Shown here one piece after another: positions 7,732-15,945 of a stretch of 64,000 nucleotides of DNA. This DNA is from Buttiauxella agrestis (GTDB lineage: Bacteria; Pseudomonadota; Gammaproteobacteria; Enterobacterales; Enterobacteriaceae): assembly GCF_900446255.1 (NCBI RefSeq), contig NZ_UIGI01000001.1, positions 3,126,763 through 3,190,762 on the forward strand, read 5' to 3'. Below the pieces are notes generated by a model that saw only the letters and a list, made by a program, of their open reading frames with translations, was not told the DNA's origin and ran no database searches. Numbering within the stretch: the first letter of the stretch is position 1; each line of letters starts with the position of its first letter. The position numbers were made by a program, and so were the translations under genes.

Positions 7732-9363
7732 CTAATCCACCAGCTCCACTTCCCGGATTGACACTTGCGGCACCTGCTGCGGTTTTTTCGGTAACGCCAT
7801 CATCGCTTCCAGCACCGCTCCGCCAATCGCGCGGGCTTTATCCGACACCGTGGTAAAATCGGCTGCCAGACCACGCGGGTCAATATCACCAATTTTAAAA
7901 CCGACGGTGACACTCAAACCCTCGTTGAGCAACCCGCGCACCATGCCACTTAGCGGCGCAATCACTGGCGTCTCATCAATCCAGGCCACCGTGTCCCCCT
8001 CTTTCACCACATCACCGAGCTTCACACAACAGTGTATTTTCCCGGCCACCGTGGCACGCATCACCCGACGGGTAGTTTCGCCCTTGATATTGCCCGGTAT
8101 GCCGGTGTTGGCCTGCGCTTTCCCCTGGTAAATTACCCGCCCCAGGTAATGCCCGCGATTGGTTTCAATCACCGCGTCACAATCTTTTCCGGCCTCAAAT
8201 CCAGGGCCGAGGGCAATAGTGACGGGAGCCATTGCACGATGGGTGCCTTTATTAACTTTTGCCAGAATGGCATCCACCACCCCATCCGGTTGCAGCACCG
8301 ACAGCAAACTTGCATGTTCATCGGCTAATACCGGAATAACCCCTGCTTGTAGCACCGCCGGGACATCATCCACATCCGCAACAAAGCGCGCTTTAACCCC
8401 TTCAACCGTCACTTCCCCGTCAAACATGGCCTGAGCGAAAGCCACCGAACAGCGGATCACCGTCGGCTTTGCCATTTCCAGCATTACCACGCGGAAACCC
8501 GAATGCCACAGACGCAATGCCACGCCGGTTGCGATATCCCCCGCACCGCGGATCACCACCAGACGCCCCGCCATTTCCTGCGCTTTCATTGGGCCACCGG
8601 GTGCCTGATGACGGTGCTGGACAATTTCCGCCAGAATACTGATGGCAATTTCTTGCGGTGTTTCCGCACCGATATTAAAACCAATTGGCGCATGTAAACG
8701 GGCAAGTTTCGCTTCGGGAACGCGGACACCACGCAATTGCTGAAGGAAGGTTTGAGTCTTGCGGCGGCTGGCCAGCAGCCCCAGATATTTCACCGGGCGA
8801 TGAATCAGGCAATCGAGCGCCTCTTTGTCCTGGCTATTGGTGGCAATTACGACGTAATCCTCGGCGTCGATTTGCAAGGCTTCAATGGCTTCGGTAAAAC
8901 TTGCCGCCTGTAGCAGGCGGGTCGCAGGAGGAAAATAGTCAGGATTCAGGTTATCGGCGTACACATCGGCCACCTGAATATTAAAATCCAGTGCCGCTGC
9001 CGCTTTGGCAATCGCCTGGTTTACATGCCCTGCCCCTACCAGAACCAGACGCGGGTTATGACCATGCACATCAATATAAACAGTCATCGCCCCACCACAG
9101 TCGGAGCCGACCGCATCTTCGCCTTTTCGCGCCATACGGCCATGAAATAAACGCGGTTTGCGCTCGGCCAGTGCCAATAACGCCTCTTCAATCACCCGAC
9201 GTTCCATCATGCCACCGCCAATCGTCCCTAGCACACTGCCATCGTTGCGCACCAGCATTTGCGCACAATGGCGTGGTGTCGAGCCCCGACTATCAACAAT
9301 CTGAGCTAGCGCAAAGGGGCTGTTTTGTTGCTCCAGTTTTGCTGCTTCTGCGAAAATTTTCAT
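7732..9363 (-). CDS. yqeB: YqeB, selenium-dependent molybdenum hydroxylase maturation protein
   Basis: 543 residues, matching E. coli YqeB (541 aa). The first half is an XdhC/CoxI-type module: DSRGSTPRH near residue 25, GTIGGGMMERR near 48, and a Rossmann loop LVGAGHVNQAI near 110. The second half begins near residue 260 with IRGAGDIATGVALRL, the domain named for the EF2563-type selenium-dependent molybdenum hydroxylase system. It is thought to help mature the molybdenum cofactor of enzymes such as XdhD; this is family knowledge, not proven here. It follows yqeC after 8 bases in a two-gene minus-strand operon. Confidence 0.93.
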   Translation of the reverse strand: MKIFAEAAKLEQQNSPFALAQIVDSRGSTPRHCAQMLVRNDGSVLGTIGGGMMERRVIEEALLALAERKPRLFHGRMARKGEDAVGSDCGGAMTVYIDVHGHNPRLVLVGAGHVNQAIAKAAAALDFNIQVADVYADNLNPDYFPPATRLLQAASFTEAIEALQIDAEDYVVIATNSQDKEALDCLIHRPVKYLGLLASRRKTQTFLQQLRGVRVPEAKLARLHAPIGFNIGAETPQEIAISILAEIVQHRHQAPGGPMKAQEMAGRLVVIRGAGDIATGVALRLWHSGFRVVMLEMAKPTVIRCSVAFAQAMFDGEVTVEGVKARFVADVDDVPAVLQAGVIPVLADEHASLLSVLQPDGVVDAILAKVNKGTHRAMAPVTIALGPGFEAGKDCDAVIETNRGHYLGRVIYQGKAQANTGIPGNIKGETTRRVMRATVAGKIHCCVKLGDVVKEGDTVAWIDETPVIAPLSGMVRGLLNEGLSVTVGFKIGDIDPRGLAADFTTVSDKARAIGGAVLEAMMALPKKPQQVPQVSIREVELVD

Positions 9364-9371
9364 GATTGCCT

Positions 9372-10178
9372 CTACAGATTTTTATCCGTCACTACGCCTT
9401 CATCGCGCAGCAACACGTGTGTAATCGGTGGAAACTCTCTGACCGCACCCAGCCAGATGGCATCAAGCCCGCAACGGGCGAGAAGCTCTGGCAGACCGCC
9501 GTTGAAATTCTCAATATGAGAACATCGATTAATCAACCAGATACGTTTGGCTTGCGGTGGAGCCTGTTTAAACATGCCGTGCGGATGGTTAATAAACCGC
9601 CTCAGGGCCGCAATATCCAGGCAGTCATCCTGACGCAGCCCCGTAATAGCGCTAAACAAGGGCCAGCGATGAACATTGTGCGGCCCTTGCGGCTGGTTCA
9701 TTGCCTGCCCGCCCATCACGGCAATAACGAAATCACTGCCCTGAGCTATGCAAGGTTCGTGCAAGGCTGGGGCTTTAAAGGGAAAACCGTGAGCGCCGTC
9801 AGCTTCAACCAACAACACATCGGCAAGATGGCGTTTTGCCAGCGCATCAATTTCTGGTGGCGAAAACCCACGGACTTTTCCGTTTTCTGGATCCCAGCCC
9901 GCAAAGCAGGCAACGGCGGGCGCGGGAAAAGCTGCGGCAGGCAGTTTGTGCGGGGAGCGACACAACAGAACGGGAATATTTTCTTCCGGCAAAAACATCT
10001 GCGTGGTGGTGGTGGCAATTACGCGTTTACCCATGCGAATAAATTCGTGGGCCAGCCAGAATAAGGTGCTGGTTTTTCCCCCGGCGCCCACCAGGCTGAT
10101 CACGGCTGTTTTCTGATTAAATAAATTATTATCTTTGCAAAGTGAATTCAGGGGCGCAGGGATATTGGCATGAGACAT
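9372..10178 (-). CDS. yqeC: YqeC, putative selenium cofactor biosynthesis P-loop protein
   Basis: A 268-residue protein with a nucleotide-binding loop GAGGKTSTLFWLA near residue 33 and a second conserved stretch IATTTTQMF near 57, as in E. coli YqeC. The family is annotated as a putative selenium-dependent hydroxylase accessory factor, with the biochemistry unknown. The ATG at 10178 has GGTGGGA upstream and is preferred to the longer frame from 10229. It is transcribed away from ygfK with yqeB. In E. coli the next gene is mocA, but here the divergent intergenic region follows at once. Confidence 0.9.
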   Translation of the reverse strand: MSHANIPAPLNSLCKDNNLFNQKTAVISLVGAGGKTSTLFWLAHEFIRMGKRVIATTTTQMFLPEENIPVLLCRSPHKLPAAAFPAPAVACFAGWDPENGKVRGFSPPEIDALAKRHLADVLLVEADGAHGFPFKAPALHEPCIAQGSDFVIAVMGGQAMNQPQGPHNVHRWPLFSAITGLRQDDCLDIAALRRFINHPHGMFKQAPPQAKRIWLINRCSHIENFNGGLPELLARCGLDAIWLGAVREFPPITHVLLRDEGVVTDKNL

Positions 10179-10368
10179 GATTTTCCCACCATCAACAAAT
10201 AATGTTATTTCTGACCGTAACGCTCTCACTTTTAATAATTCTGCTGCTTAGTCCGGATTATTTATCTGTTCACATTCTCATGTGGTTTCAGAAAAGCACC
10301 GACACCACAGCATAATCTACACGCCAGCAGTGGCAAAATAACGTCATTTCACAGACTTCTTTTGTTTA

Positions 10369-10383
10369 ATCGATTGCGTTCAA
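10369..10383 (+). promoter_or_regulatory. ATCGATTGCGTTCA motif, second copy
   Basis: ATCGATTGCGTTCAA differs by one base from 1302-1316 upstream of ygeW. The core ATCGATTG recurs inverted at 25851-25858 upstream of uacT. The function is unknown; recurrence in the three coregulated regions is the only evidence. Confidence 0.35.
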
Positions 10384-10411
10384 GAAACCCTGTCGAATAT
10401 CGGTAACTTAT

Positions 10412-10424
10412 TATCAAAATGATA
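10412..10424. promoter_or_regulatory. TATCA-N3-TGATA dyad, candidate activator site
   Basis: TATCAAAATGATA is a perfect 13-base dyad, about 178 bases upstream of the ygfK -24 element. It is the second copy of the element found at 1146 and 25745. Confidence 0.5.
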
Positions 10425-10515
10425 TTTCCTCTCTATTTATGAGAATTCAGAATGTTGAGATAAATTCCATTTGAAACAGTTATTTATTAACAATAAGCAT
10501 TCTCAACAAGGCAAG

Positions 10516-10531
10516 TGTGAAGTGTTTCACA
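10516..10531. promoter_or_regulatory. CRP site upstream of ygfK
   Basis: TGTGAAGTGTTTCACA matches the core CRP palindrome TGTGA-N6-TCACA at all ten positions. Its centre is about 97 bases upstream of the predicted sigma54 start. CRP could act positively on yqeC or modulate the sigma54 promoter. Confidence 0.65.
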
Positions 10532-10594
10532 AAGCAGTATGAATATTAGAAGCGGCTCGCATTTATTATTCACCATAACGTCAATTGATTTCTC

Positions 10595-10610
10595 TGGCTC
10601 GATATTTGCA
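10595..10610 (+). promoter_or_regulatory. sigma54 promoter of ygfK operon
   Basis: TGGCTCGATATTTGCA has GG at 10596 and GC at 10608, 12 bases apart, and a consensus TTGCA at -12. This is the best sigma54 match in the window. The predicted start near 10620 leaves a leader of about 61 bases. Confidence 0.8.
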
Positions 10611-10681
10611 CAAACCAATTAATTATTTCTGTGGTCAGGCCACACACGCTACCCCCTTTAATTTGTCGCAAGGAGAGTGTC

Positions 10682-13600
10682 ATGGGAGATATTATGCGTC
10701 CGGTTCCGTTTGAAGAACTTTTGACGCGGATTTTCGATGAGTATCAACAGAGCAATTCTATTTTTGGAATTCCGGCTCAACAGTTTTATCGGGCTAACAC
10801 CTCTGCCACATTTAATGTTTTTGGTGAAACCTGTGAAACGCCGATTGGCCCTGCTGCTGGCCCTCATACCCAATTAGCCCAGAATATTGTCGTATCCTGG
10901 TTAACGGGTGGTCGTTTTATCGAACTGAAAACCGTGCAGATCCTTGACCGTCTGGAACTTGAAAAACCGTGTATTGATGCGCAAGACGAAGCCTTTAATA
11001 CCGAGTGGTCCACCGAATTTACGCTACCGAAAGCCTACGACGAATATCTCAAAGCCTGGTTTATTCTCCATTTGCTGGAAAAGGTTTTTACCCCGCAATC
11101 TGGCCTGGCGCAAAAGTCATTTATCTTCAATATGAGTGTCGGATACAACCTCGACGGTATTCGCCAGCCGCCGATGCAGCAATTTATCCATTCCATGATG
11201 GACTCTTCGGCGCATCCAGATTTCGCCCGCTACCGCAAAACGTTGCAACAATGGCTGCAAAACGATGCCTTTATTAACCGCTTTGCCTTGCTGGCAGAAC
11301 GCAAATCCGAGCTGGCGCGACTGGCTGAATCCATCCCCGCCACGCTGGTAACTGGCGTGACGTTATCAACCATGCACGGCTGCCCACCGGATGAAATCGA
11401 AGCCATTTGCCGTTACATGCTTGAAGAAAAGCATCTGAATACCTTCGTCAAACTCAACCCGACACTGCTTGGTTATCCGCGCGTCAGAGAAATTCTGGAT
11501 ACCTGCGGCTTCGACTACATTGGCCTCAAAGAAGAGTCGTTCGGCCATGACCTGAAACTCCAGCAAGCCCTGGAAATGTTGCAGCGGTTAATGGCGCTGG
11601 CGAAAGAAAAACAGCTCGGATTTGGCGTTAAGTTAACCAACACCCTCGGCACCATCAATAACAAGGGCGCGTTGCCAGGCGAAGAGATGTATATGTCGGG
11701 GCGCGCGCTGTTCCCACTGTCGATCAACGTTGCGGCGGTACTGTCCCGCGCCTTTGATGGCCTGCTGCCTATCTCCTACTCCGGTGGTGCCAGCAAATTC
11801 ACGATTCGCGATATTTTTGAAACCGGGATTCGCCCCATCACCATGGCCACGGATTTGCTCAAACCTGGCGGCTATCTGCGTATGCTCGACTGCATGCGCG
11901 AGCTGGAAAAATCCAGTGCCGCCGCGCTGGATCGTGTTGACGTTGACCGCCTGGAAGCGCTGGCAAAACGCGCCATCAGCATGGAATACACCCAGAAACA
12001 CTGGAAGTCGGAAGATCAAATTGATGCTGGCGGCCCGCTGCCGCTCACCGATTGCTACGTCGCCCCCTGCGTCACGGCCTGCGCGGTGAAGCAAGATATT
12101 CCTGAGTACATCCGCCTGATGGGCGAAGGGCGTTATACCGATGCGCTCGAGGTGATTTACCAACGCAACGCGCTCCCTGCCATCACCGGTCATATTTGCG
12201 ATCACCAGTGCCAGAGCAACTGTACGCGCCTGGATTACGACAGCGCCCTGAACATTCGCGAACTCAAAAAAGTGGCGCTGGAAAAAGGCTGGGAAGGCTA
12301 TACACAGCGCTGGCATAAGCCCGCGGGGTCGGGCAACCGTCATCCGGTAGCAGTGATTGGTGCAGGCCCTGCCGGGCTTTCCGCCGGTTACTTCCTGGCT
12401 CGTGCCGGACACCAGGTCACTTTGTTTGAACGCGAAGCCAATGCGGGCGGCGTGGTGAAAAACGTCATCCCTCAGTTCCGTATTCCGGCTGAACTTATCC
12501 AGCATGACATCGATTTTATCGCCGCTCATGGCGTGAAGTTTGAATATAACTGCTCGCCGGATCTGACCTTTGAACAGCTGCAAAAGGACGGTTTCCACTA
12601 TGTGCTGGTCGGTATCGGCACGGATAAAAACAGCGGTGTGAAACTGGCGGGTGATAACCGCAACGTCTACAAATCGCTGCCCTTCCTGCGTGACTACAAT
12701 CGCGGCGAGAAGCTGAATCTTGGTAAACACGTTGCCGTTGTGGGCGCGGGCAACACGGCGATGGACTGCGCGCGCGCCGCATTGCGTGTGCCGGGCGTGA
12801 CCGACGTGACCGTGCTGTATCGCCGCACCGCCAGCGAAATGCCTGCCTGGCGCGAGGAGTATGAAGAAGCGCTGGAGGATGGCGTGAAATTTATGTTCCT
12901 GACCAACCCAGAGCACTTTGCCGCAGACGGCACCTTAACGGTACGCAAGATGGAATTAGGTGAGCCGGACAGTTCAGGCCGCCGCCGCCCTGTGGCTTCT
13001 GAGCACACCGAAACGCTGACCTTCACCGCCTTAATTACCGCCATTGGCGAACAGCAAGATTGCGAAGCGTTAGCAGCGATTGGCGTTCCCATGGATGAGC
13101 AAGGCTGGCCTGCGGTCGCCTGCGCCAGCGGCGAAACCACCAAACCAGGCCTGTTCCTGATTGGCGATGTGCAAAGCGGTCCGTCTTCGATTGTGGCGGC
13201 TATCGGCACCGCGCGACGGGCGACAGATGCCATTTTGTGGCGCGAGAACATTCAAACAAGCCACGGTGACAAACACTGGAACAACGTCGACCCGCAGCAT
13301 GTTTATCAACGCAAAGGCAATATTGCCGTCAACCTGGTCAATAAAAACGATCGCAATAACTTTGTGAAACAGGAAGCAGAACGCTGCCTGGAGTGTAATT
13401 ACATCTGTAGCAAATGCGTCGATGTCTGCCCGAACCGCGCCAACGTTTCTATTGCCGTTCCCGGCTTCCAGAACCGCTTCCAGACGCTGCACCTTGATGC
13501 TTTCTGTAATGAATGCGGCAACTGCGCCCAGTTCTGTCCATGGCAGGGCAAACCGTATACCGACAAATTAACGGTCTTCAGCCTGCCAGAAGACTTCGCC

Positions 13601-13792
13601 AACAGCAGCAATCCAGGCTTTTACGCTGACGGCAACGACGTCCGCATCCGTCTGCACCAACAGGTGTGGAATTTAACCCTCAACGATGACAGCCAATTCC
13701 AGCAACCGCCGCACGAGCTTGGTGATATCTGCAAAATCATCAGCCACGTGCATAAACATCATCGTTACCTGTTAGGAAAAGTGGAGGCCTGA
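10682..13792 (+). CDS. ygfK: YgfK, putative selenate reductase / iron-sulfur flavoprotein
   Basis: A 1036-residue multidomain oxidoreductase, highly similar to E. coli YgfK (1032 aa). Residues 1 to about 440 look like a dihydroorotate-dehydrogenase-type barrel. A GltD-like iron-sulfur segment follows (APCVTACAVKQDIPEY near 461; CDHQCQSNC near 506). The FAD loop IGAGPAGLSAGYFLARAGH is near 558 and the NAD(P)H loop VGAGNTAMDCARAA near 689. Two C-terminal [4Fe-4S] motifs lie near 903 (CLECNYICSKCVDVC) and 942 (CNECGNCAQFC). It is probably a soluble electron-transfer reductase for the purine pathway; the selenate role is a historical label. The ATG at 10682 follows AAGGAG. It heads the ygfK-ssnA-ygfM-xdhD operon. 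Confidence 0.93.
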   Translation: MGDIMRPVPFEELLTRIFDEYQQSNSIFGIPAQQFYRANTSATFNVFGETCETPIGPAAGPHTQLAQNIVVSWLTGGRFIELKTVQILDRLELEKPCIDAQDEAFNTEWSTEFTLPKAYDEYLKAWFILHLLEKVFTPQSGLAQKSFIFNMSVGYNLDGIRQPPMQQFIHSMMDSSAHPDFARYRKTLQQWLQNDAFINRFALLAERKSELARLAESIPATLVTGVTLSTMHGCPPDEIEAICRYMLEEKHLNTFVKLNPTLLGYPRVREILDTCGFDYIGLKEESFGHDLKLQQALEMLQRLMALAKEKQLGFGVKLTNTLGTINNKGALPGEEMYMSGRALFPLSINVAAVLSRAFDGLLPISYSGGASKFTIRDIFETGIRPITMATDLLKPGGYLRMLDCMRELEKSSAAALDRVDVDRLEALAKRAISMEYTQKHWKSEDQIDAGGPLPLTDCYVAPCVTACAVKQDIPEYIRLMGEGRYTDALEVIYQRNALPAITGHICDHQCQSNCTRLDYDSALNIRELKKVALEKGWEGYTQRWHKPAGSGNRHPVAVIGAGPAGLSAGYFLARAGHQVTLFEREANAGGVVKNVIPQFRIPAELIQHDIDFIAAHGVKFEYNCSPDLTFEQLQKDGFHYVLVGIGTDKNSGVKLAGDNRNVYKSLPFLRDYNRGEKLNLGKHVAVVGAGNTAMDCARAALRVPGVTDVTVLYRRTASEMPAWREEYEEALEDGVKFMFLTNPEHFAADGTLTVRKMELGEPDSSGRRRPVASEHTETLTFTALITAIGEQQDCEALAAIGVPMDEQGWPAVACASGETTKPGLFLIGDVQSGPSSIVAAIGTARRATDAILWRENIQTSHGDKHWNNVDPQHVYQRKGNIAVNLVNKNDRNNFVKQEAERCLECNYICSKCVDVCPNRANVSIAVPGFQNRFQTLHLDAFCNECGNCAQFCPWQGKPYTDKLTVFSLPEDFANSSNPGFYADGNDVRIRLHQQVWNLTLNDDSQFQQPPHELGDICKIISHVHKHHRYLLGKVEA

Positions 13793-13794
13793 TT

Positions 13795-15123
13795 ATGTTG
13801 ATTCTGAAGAATGTCACCGCCGTACAATTTTCTCCGGCACAAGTGCAACACAACGTTGATATTGCGATTGAAGGAAGCGAAATCGTCAACGTCGGGCACG
13901 GGCTTGCGGGAGATTATCCGCAGGCCACGTTGAAAGAGATGCACGGGCGCATTGTGATGCCAGGGATTGTCTGCGCGCATAACCATTTTTACTCCGGGTT
14001 ATCGCGCGGCATCATGGCGCAAATCCCGCCCAGCCCCGATTTTATCTCAACGCTCAAAAATCTGTGGTGGCGGCTCGACCGCGCACTCGACGAAGAATCG
14101 CTCTATTACAGCGGGCTGATTTGCGCGCTTGAAGCGATCAAAAGCGGCTGTACGTCGGTGATTGACCACCACGCCTCACCTCACTACATCGCCGGTTCAC
14201 TCAGTACCTTACGCAACGCTTTCCTTAAAGCCGGACTGCGCGGCATGACCTGTTTCGAAACCACCGATCGCAACGGCGGCATGGAAGAAATAGAAGCGGG
14301 TATTGAGGAAAACGTTAATTTTGCGCGGCTGATTGATAATGCCCGCAACGCCGGAAAAGAGCGCTATCTGGTCGAAGCGCATATTGGTGCTCACGCTCCG
14401 TTTACCGTGCCGGATGCCGGGCTGGCGATGCTTTCAGGTGCGATTAAATTAACGGGTCGTGGCCTGCATATTCACGCCGCTGAAGACCGCTACGATGTTT
14501 CTCATAGCCATGACAAATATGGCAAAGATCTGCTGGTGCGCCTTGCAGAGTTCGACTTGCTGAACAGCAAAACCCTGGTTGCCCACGGTCTGTATCTGTC
14601 TAAAGAAGATATTCGTCTGCTCAATGAGAAAGACGGCTTCCTCGTTCACAACGCCCGCTCCAACATGAATAACCACGTTGGCTACAACCATCAGCTTGCC
14701 GAATACCACAATCTGGCACTGGGTACTGACGGTATCGGTTCCGATATGTTCGAAGAGCTGAAGTTCGCCTTCTTCAAGCACCGTGACGCAGGCGGCCCTC
14801 TGTGGCCAGACAGTTTCACTCGCTATTTGTGGAACGGTAACCCGCTGTTAGCTCGCAACTTTAATGCGAAATTTGGCAGCCTGGCGGCAGGCTATAAAGC
14901 CGACCTCACCATCTGTGACTACTTATCGCCAACCCCTTTGCAGGCCGAAAATATCGGCGGCCATCTGGCATTCGGCCTTGGCTCCTCCAGCGTTCATAGC
15001 GTGATGATTGATGGCGTGATGGTTTATGAAGACCGTGAATTTGCCTTCGATTGCGAGCCAATTTATGCCGAAGCCAGAAAGGTGGCGGCAAAAATGTGGC
15101 GACGTATGGACTCTAAAAAATAA
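13795..15123 (+). CDS. ssnA: SsnA, putative aminohydrolase
   Basis: A 442-residue amidohydrolase, the same length as E. coli SsnA and related to chlorohydrolase/guanine deaminase types. Metal motifs seen are CAHNHFYSG near residue 61, HIGAHAPF near 199, HIHAAED near 223, VAHGLYLS near 262 and GTDGIGSDM near 311. It probably deaminates or opens a purine-derived ring in the uric-acid pathway; the substrate is not established. The ATG lies 2 bases after the ygfK stop with GGAGG upstream, so translation is likely coupled. Confidence 0.93.
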   Translation: MLILKNVTAVQFSPAQVQHNVDIAIEGSEIVNVGHGLAGDYPQATLKEMHGRIVMPGIVCAHNHFYSGLSRGIMAQIPPSPDFISTLKNLWWRLDRALDEESLYYSGLICALEAIKSGCTSVIDHHASPHYIAGSLSTLRNAFLKAGLRGMTCFETTDRNGGMEEIEAGIEENVNFARLIDNARNAGKERYLVEAHIGAHAPFTVPDAGLAMLSGAIKLTGRGLHIHAAEDRYDVSHSHDKYGKDLLVRLAEFDLLNSKTLVAHGLYLSKEDIRLLNEKDGFLVHNARSNMNNHVGYNHQLAEYHNLALGTDGIGSDMFEELKFAFFKHRDAGGPLWPDSFTRYLWNGNPLLARNFNAKFGSLAAGYKADLTICDYLSPTPLQAENIGGHLAFGLGSSSVHSVMIDGVMVYEDREFAFDCEPIYAEARKVAAKMWRRMDSKK

Positions 15124-15131
15124 TCACTCGC

Positions 15132-15150
15132 GCCGGATATCACATCCGGC
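15132..15150. repeat. short REP-like palindrome ssnA-ygfM
   Basis: GCCGGAT and ATCCGGC arms surround a five-base loop in the 42-base gap between ssnA and ygfM. No T-run follows. The arms resemble REP element ends. Confidence 0.55.
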
Positions 15151-15165
15151 CGAAGAGAGGAAAAG

Positions 15166-15945
15166 ATGATTAAGCAATTTTTCCGTGTCACGACCATTGA
15201 GCAAGCGATGGAACTGAAGCAGCACTACAAAAGCAACGCGGTGTGGATGGCGGGCGGCAGCAAACTCAATGCTACGCCGACGCGCACCGAATGCAGCGTG
15301 GCGATTTCTTTGCAGGGTTTGCCACTCGACGAAGTGGACTGGGACAACGGCACGCTACGCATAGGTTCGCTGATCACTTTGCAACGCCTGCGCGATACCA
15401 TTTTTATCCCGCAAGCGCTGTTCGATGCACTCGGCTTTGTCTATTCACGCCATGTGCGTAACCAGGCCACGCTGGGCGGCGAAATTGCCGCCCGTCAGGC
15501 TGAATCAGTGCTCATCCCTATCTTACTGGTGCTGGAAACCGTATTGCTGTTTGCCGATGGCGAAACCTTATCACTGGAGGAGTATTTGCAATCGCCAGGC
15601 GACCGCCTGCTGGTCGAAGTGATTATTCACGATCCTTTCCGCCGTTGTGCCACGCGTAAATTCAGCCGTTCTGCCGCCGGATTGTCGGTTGTCACCGCTG
15701 CCGTCGCCATCACCGAACACGAAGAGATTCGTATCGCGCTGGATGGCGTGGCTGAAAAACCGCTGCGCCTGCGCGACGTTGAGTCGTTGGCTTTAGAAGG
15801 AGAAGCACTGGAAAAAGCGATTGGCGCAGCCATTTATCCCCGCGCGGACTTATCCGGTAGCCAGGCGTTTAAACGCCATATTGCCGGGGTGCTGGTCGCA
15901 GACCTGCTGACCGACTGCCAGCAGCAAGATGAGGTAATGAAATGA
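15166..15945 (+). CDS. ygfM: YgfM, FAD-binding subunit of a molybdenum hydroxylase
   Basis: 259 residues matching E. coli YgfM, with the architecture of the CoxM/XdhB FAD subunit. The FAD phosphate loop is represented by MAGGSKLN near residue 28 and the second FAD motif by RNQATLGGEIA near 100. It would pass electrons from the molybdenum subunit XdhD to NAD(P) or another carrier. It overlaps xdhD by 4 bases, supporting a stoichiometric complex. A dedicated iron-sulfur subunit is not encoded here, which matters because the iron-sulfur-like region of XdhD has lost its cysteine ligands. Confidence 0.92.
   Translation: MIKQFFRVTTIEQAMELKQHYKSNAVWMAGGSKLNATPTRTECSVAISLQGLPLDEVDWDNGTLRIGSLITLQRLRDTIFIPQALFDALGFVYSRHVRNQATLGGEIAARQAESVLIPILLVLETVLLFADGETLSLEEYLQSPGDRLLVEVIIHDPFRRCATRKFSRSAAGLSVVTAAVAITEHEEIRIALDGVAEKPLRLRDVESLALEGEALEKAIGAAIYPRADLSGSQAFKRHIAGVLVADLLTDCQQQDEVMK

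Larger units (their letters stand above)
10179..10681. other. yqeC-ygfK divergent intergenic region
   Basis: 503 AT-rich bases. I see no remnant of mocA, which occupies this place in E. coli. The region carries a sigma54 promoter, a perfect CRP palindrome, the TATCA-N3-TGATA dyad and the ATCGATTGCGTTCA motif, all on the ygfK side. No sigma54 element faces yqeC. Confidence 0.8.

Noticed and set aside
8991-9365. 124-codon plus-strand open frame
   Set aside because: Antisense to yqeB, with no ribosome site or motif.
9366-10064. 232-codon open frame on the plus strand
   Set aside because: It lies wholly inside yqeC on the opposite strand, has no recognisable motif, and its composition is that of an antisense shadow.
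11633-12916. 427-codon open frame on the minus strand
   Set aside because: Antisense to ygfK, whose domains are fully intact; the protein is low-complexity His/Arg-rich and matches nothing.
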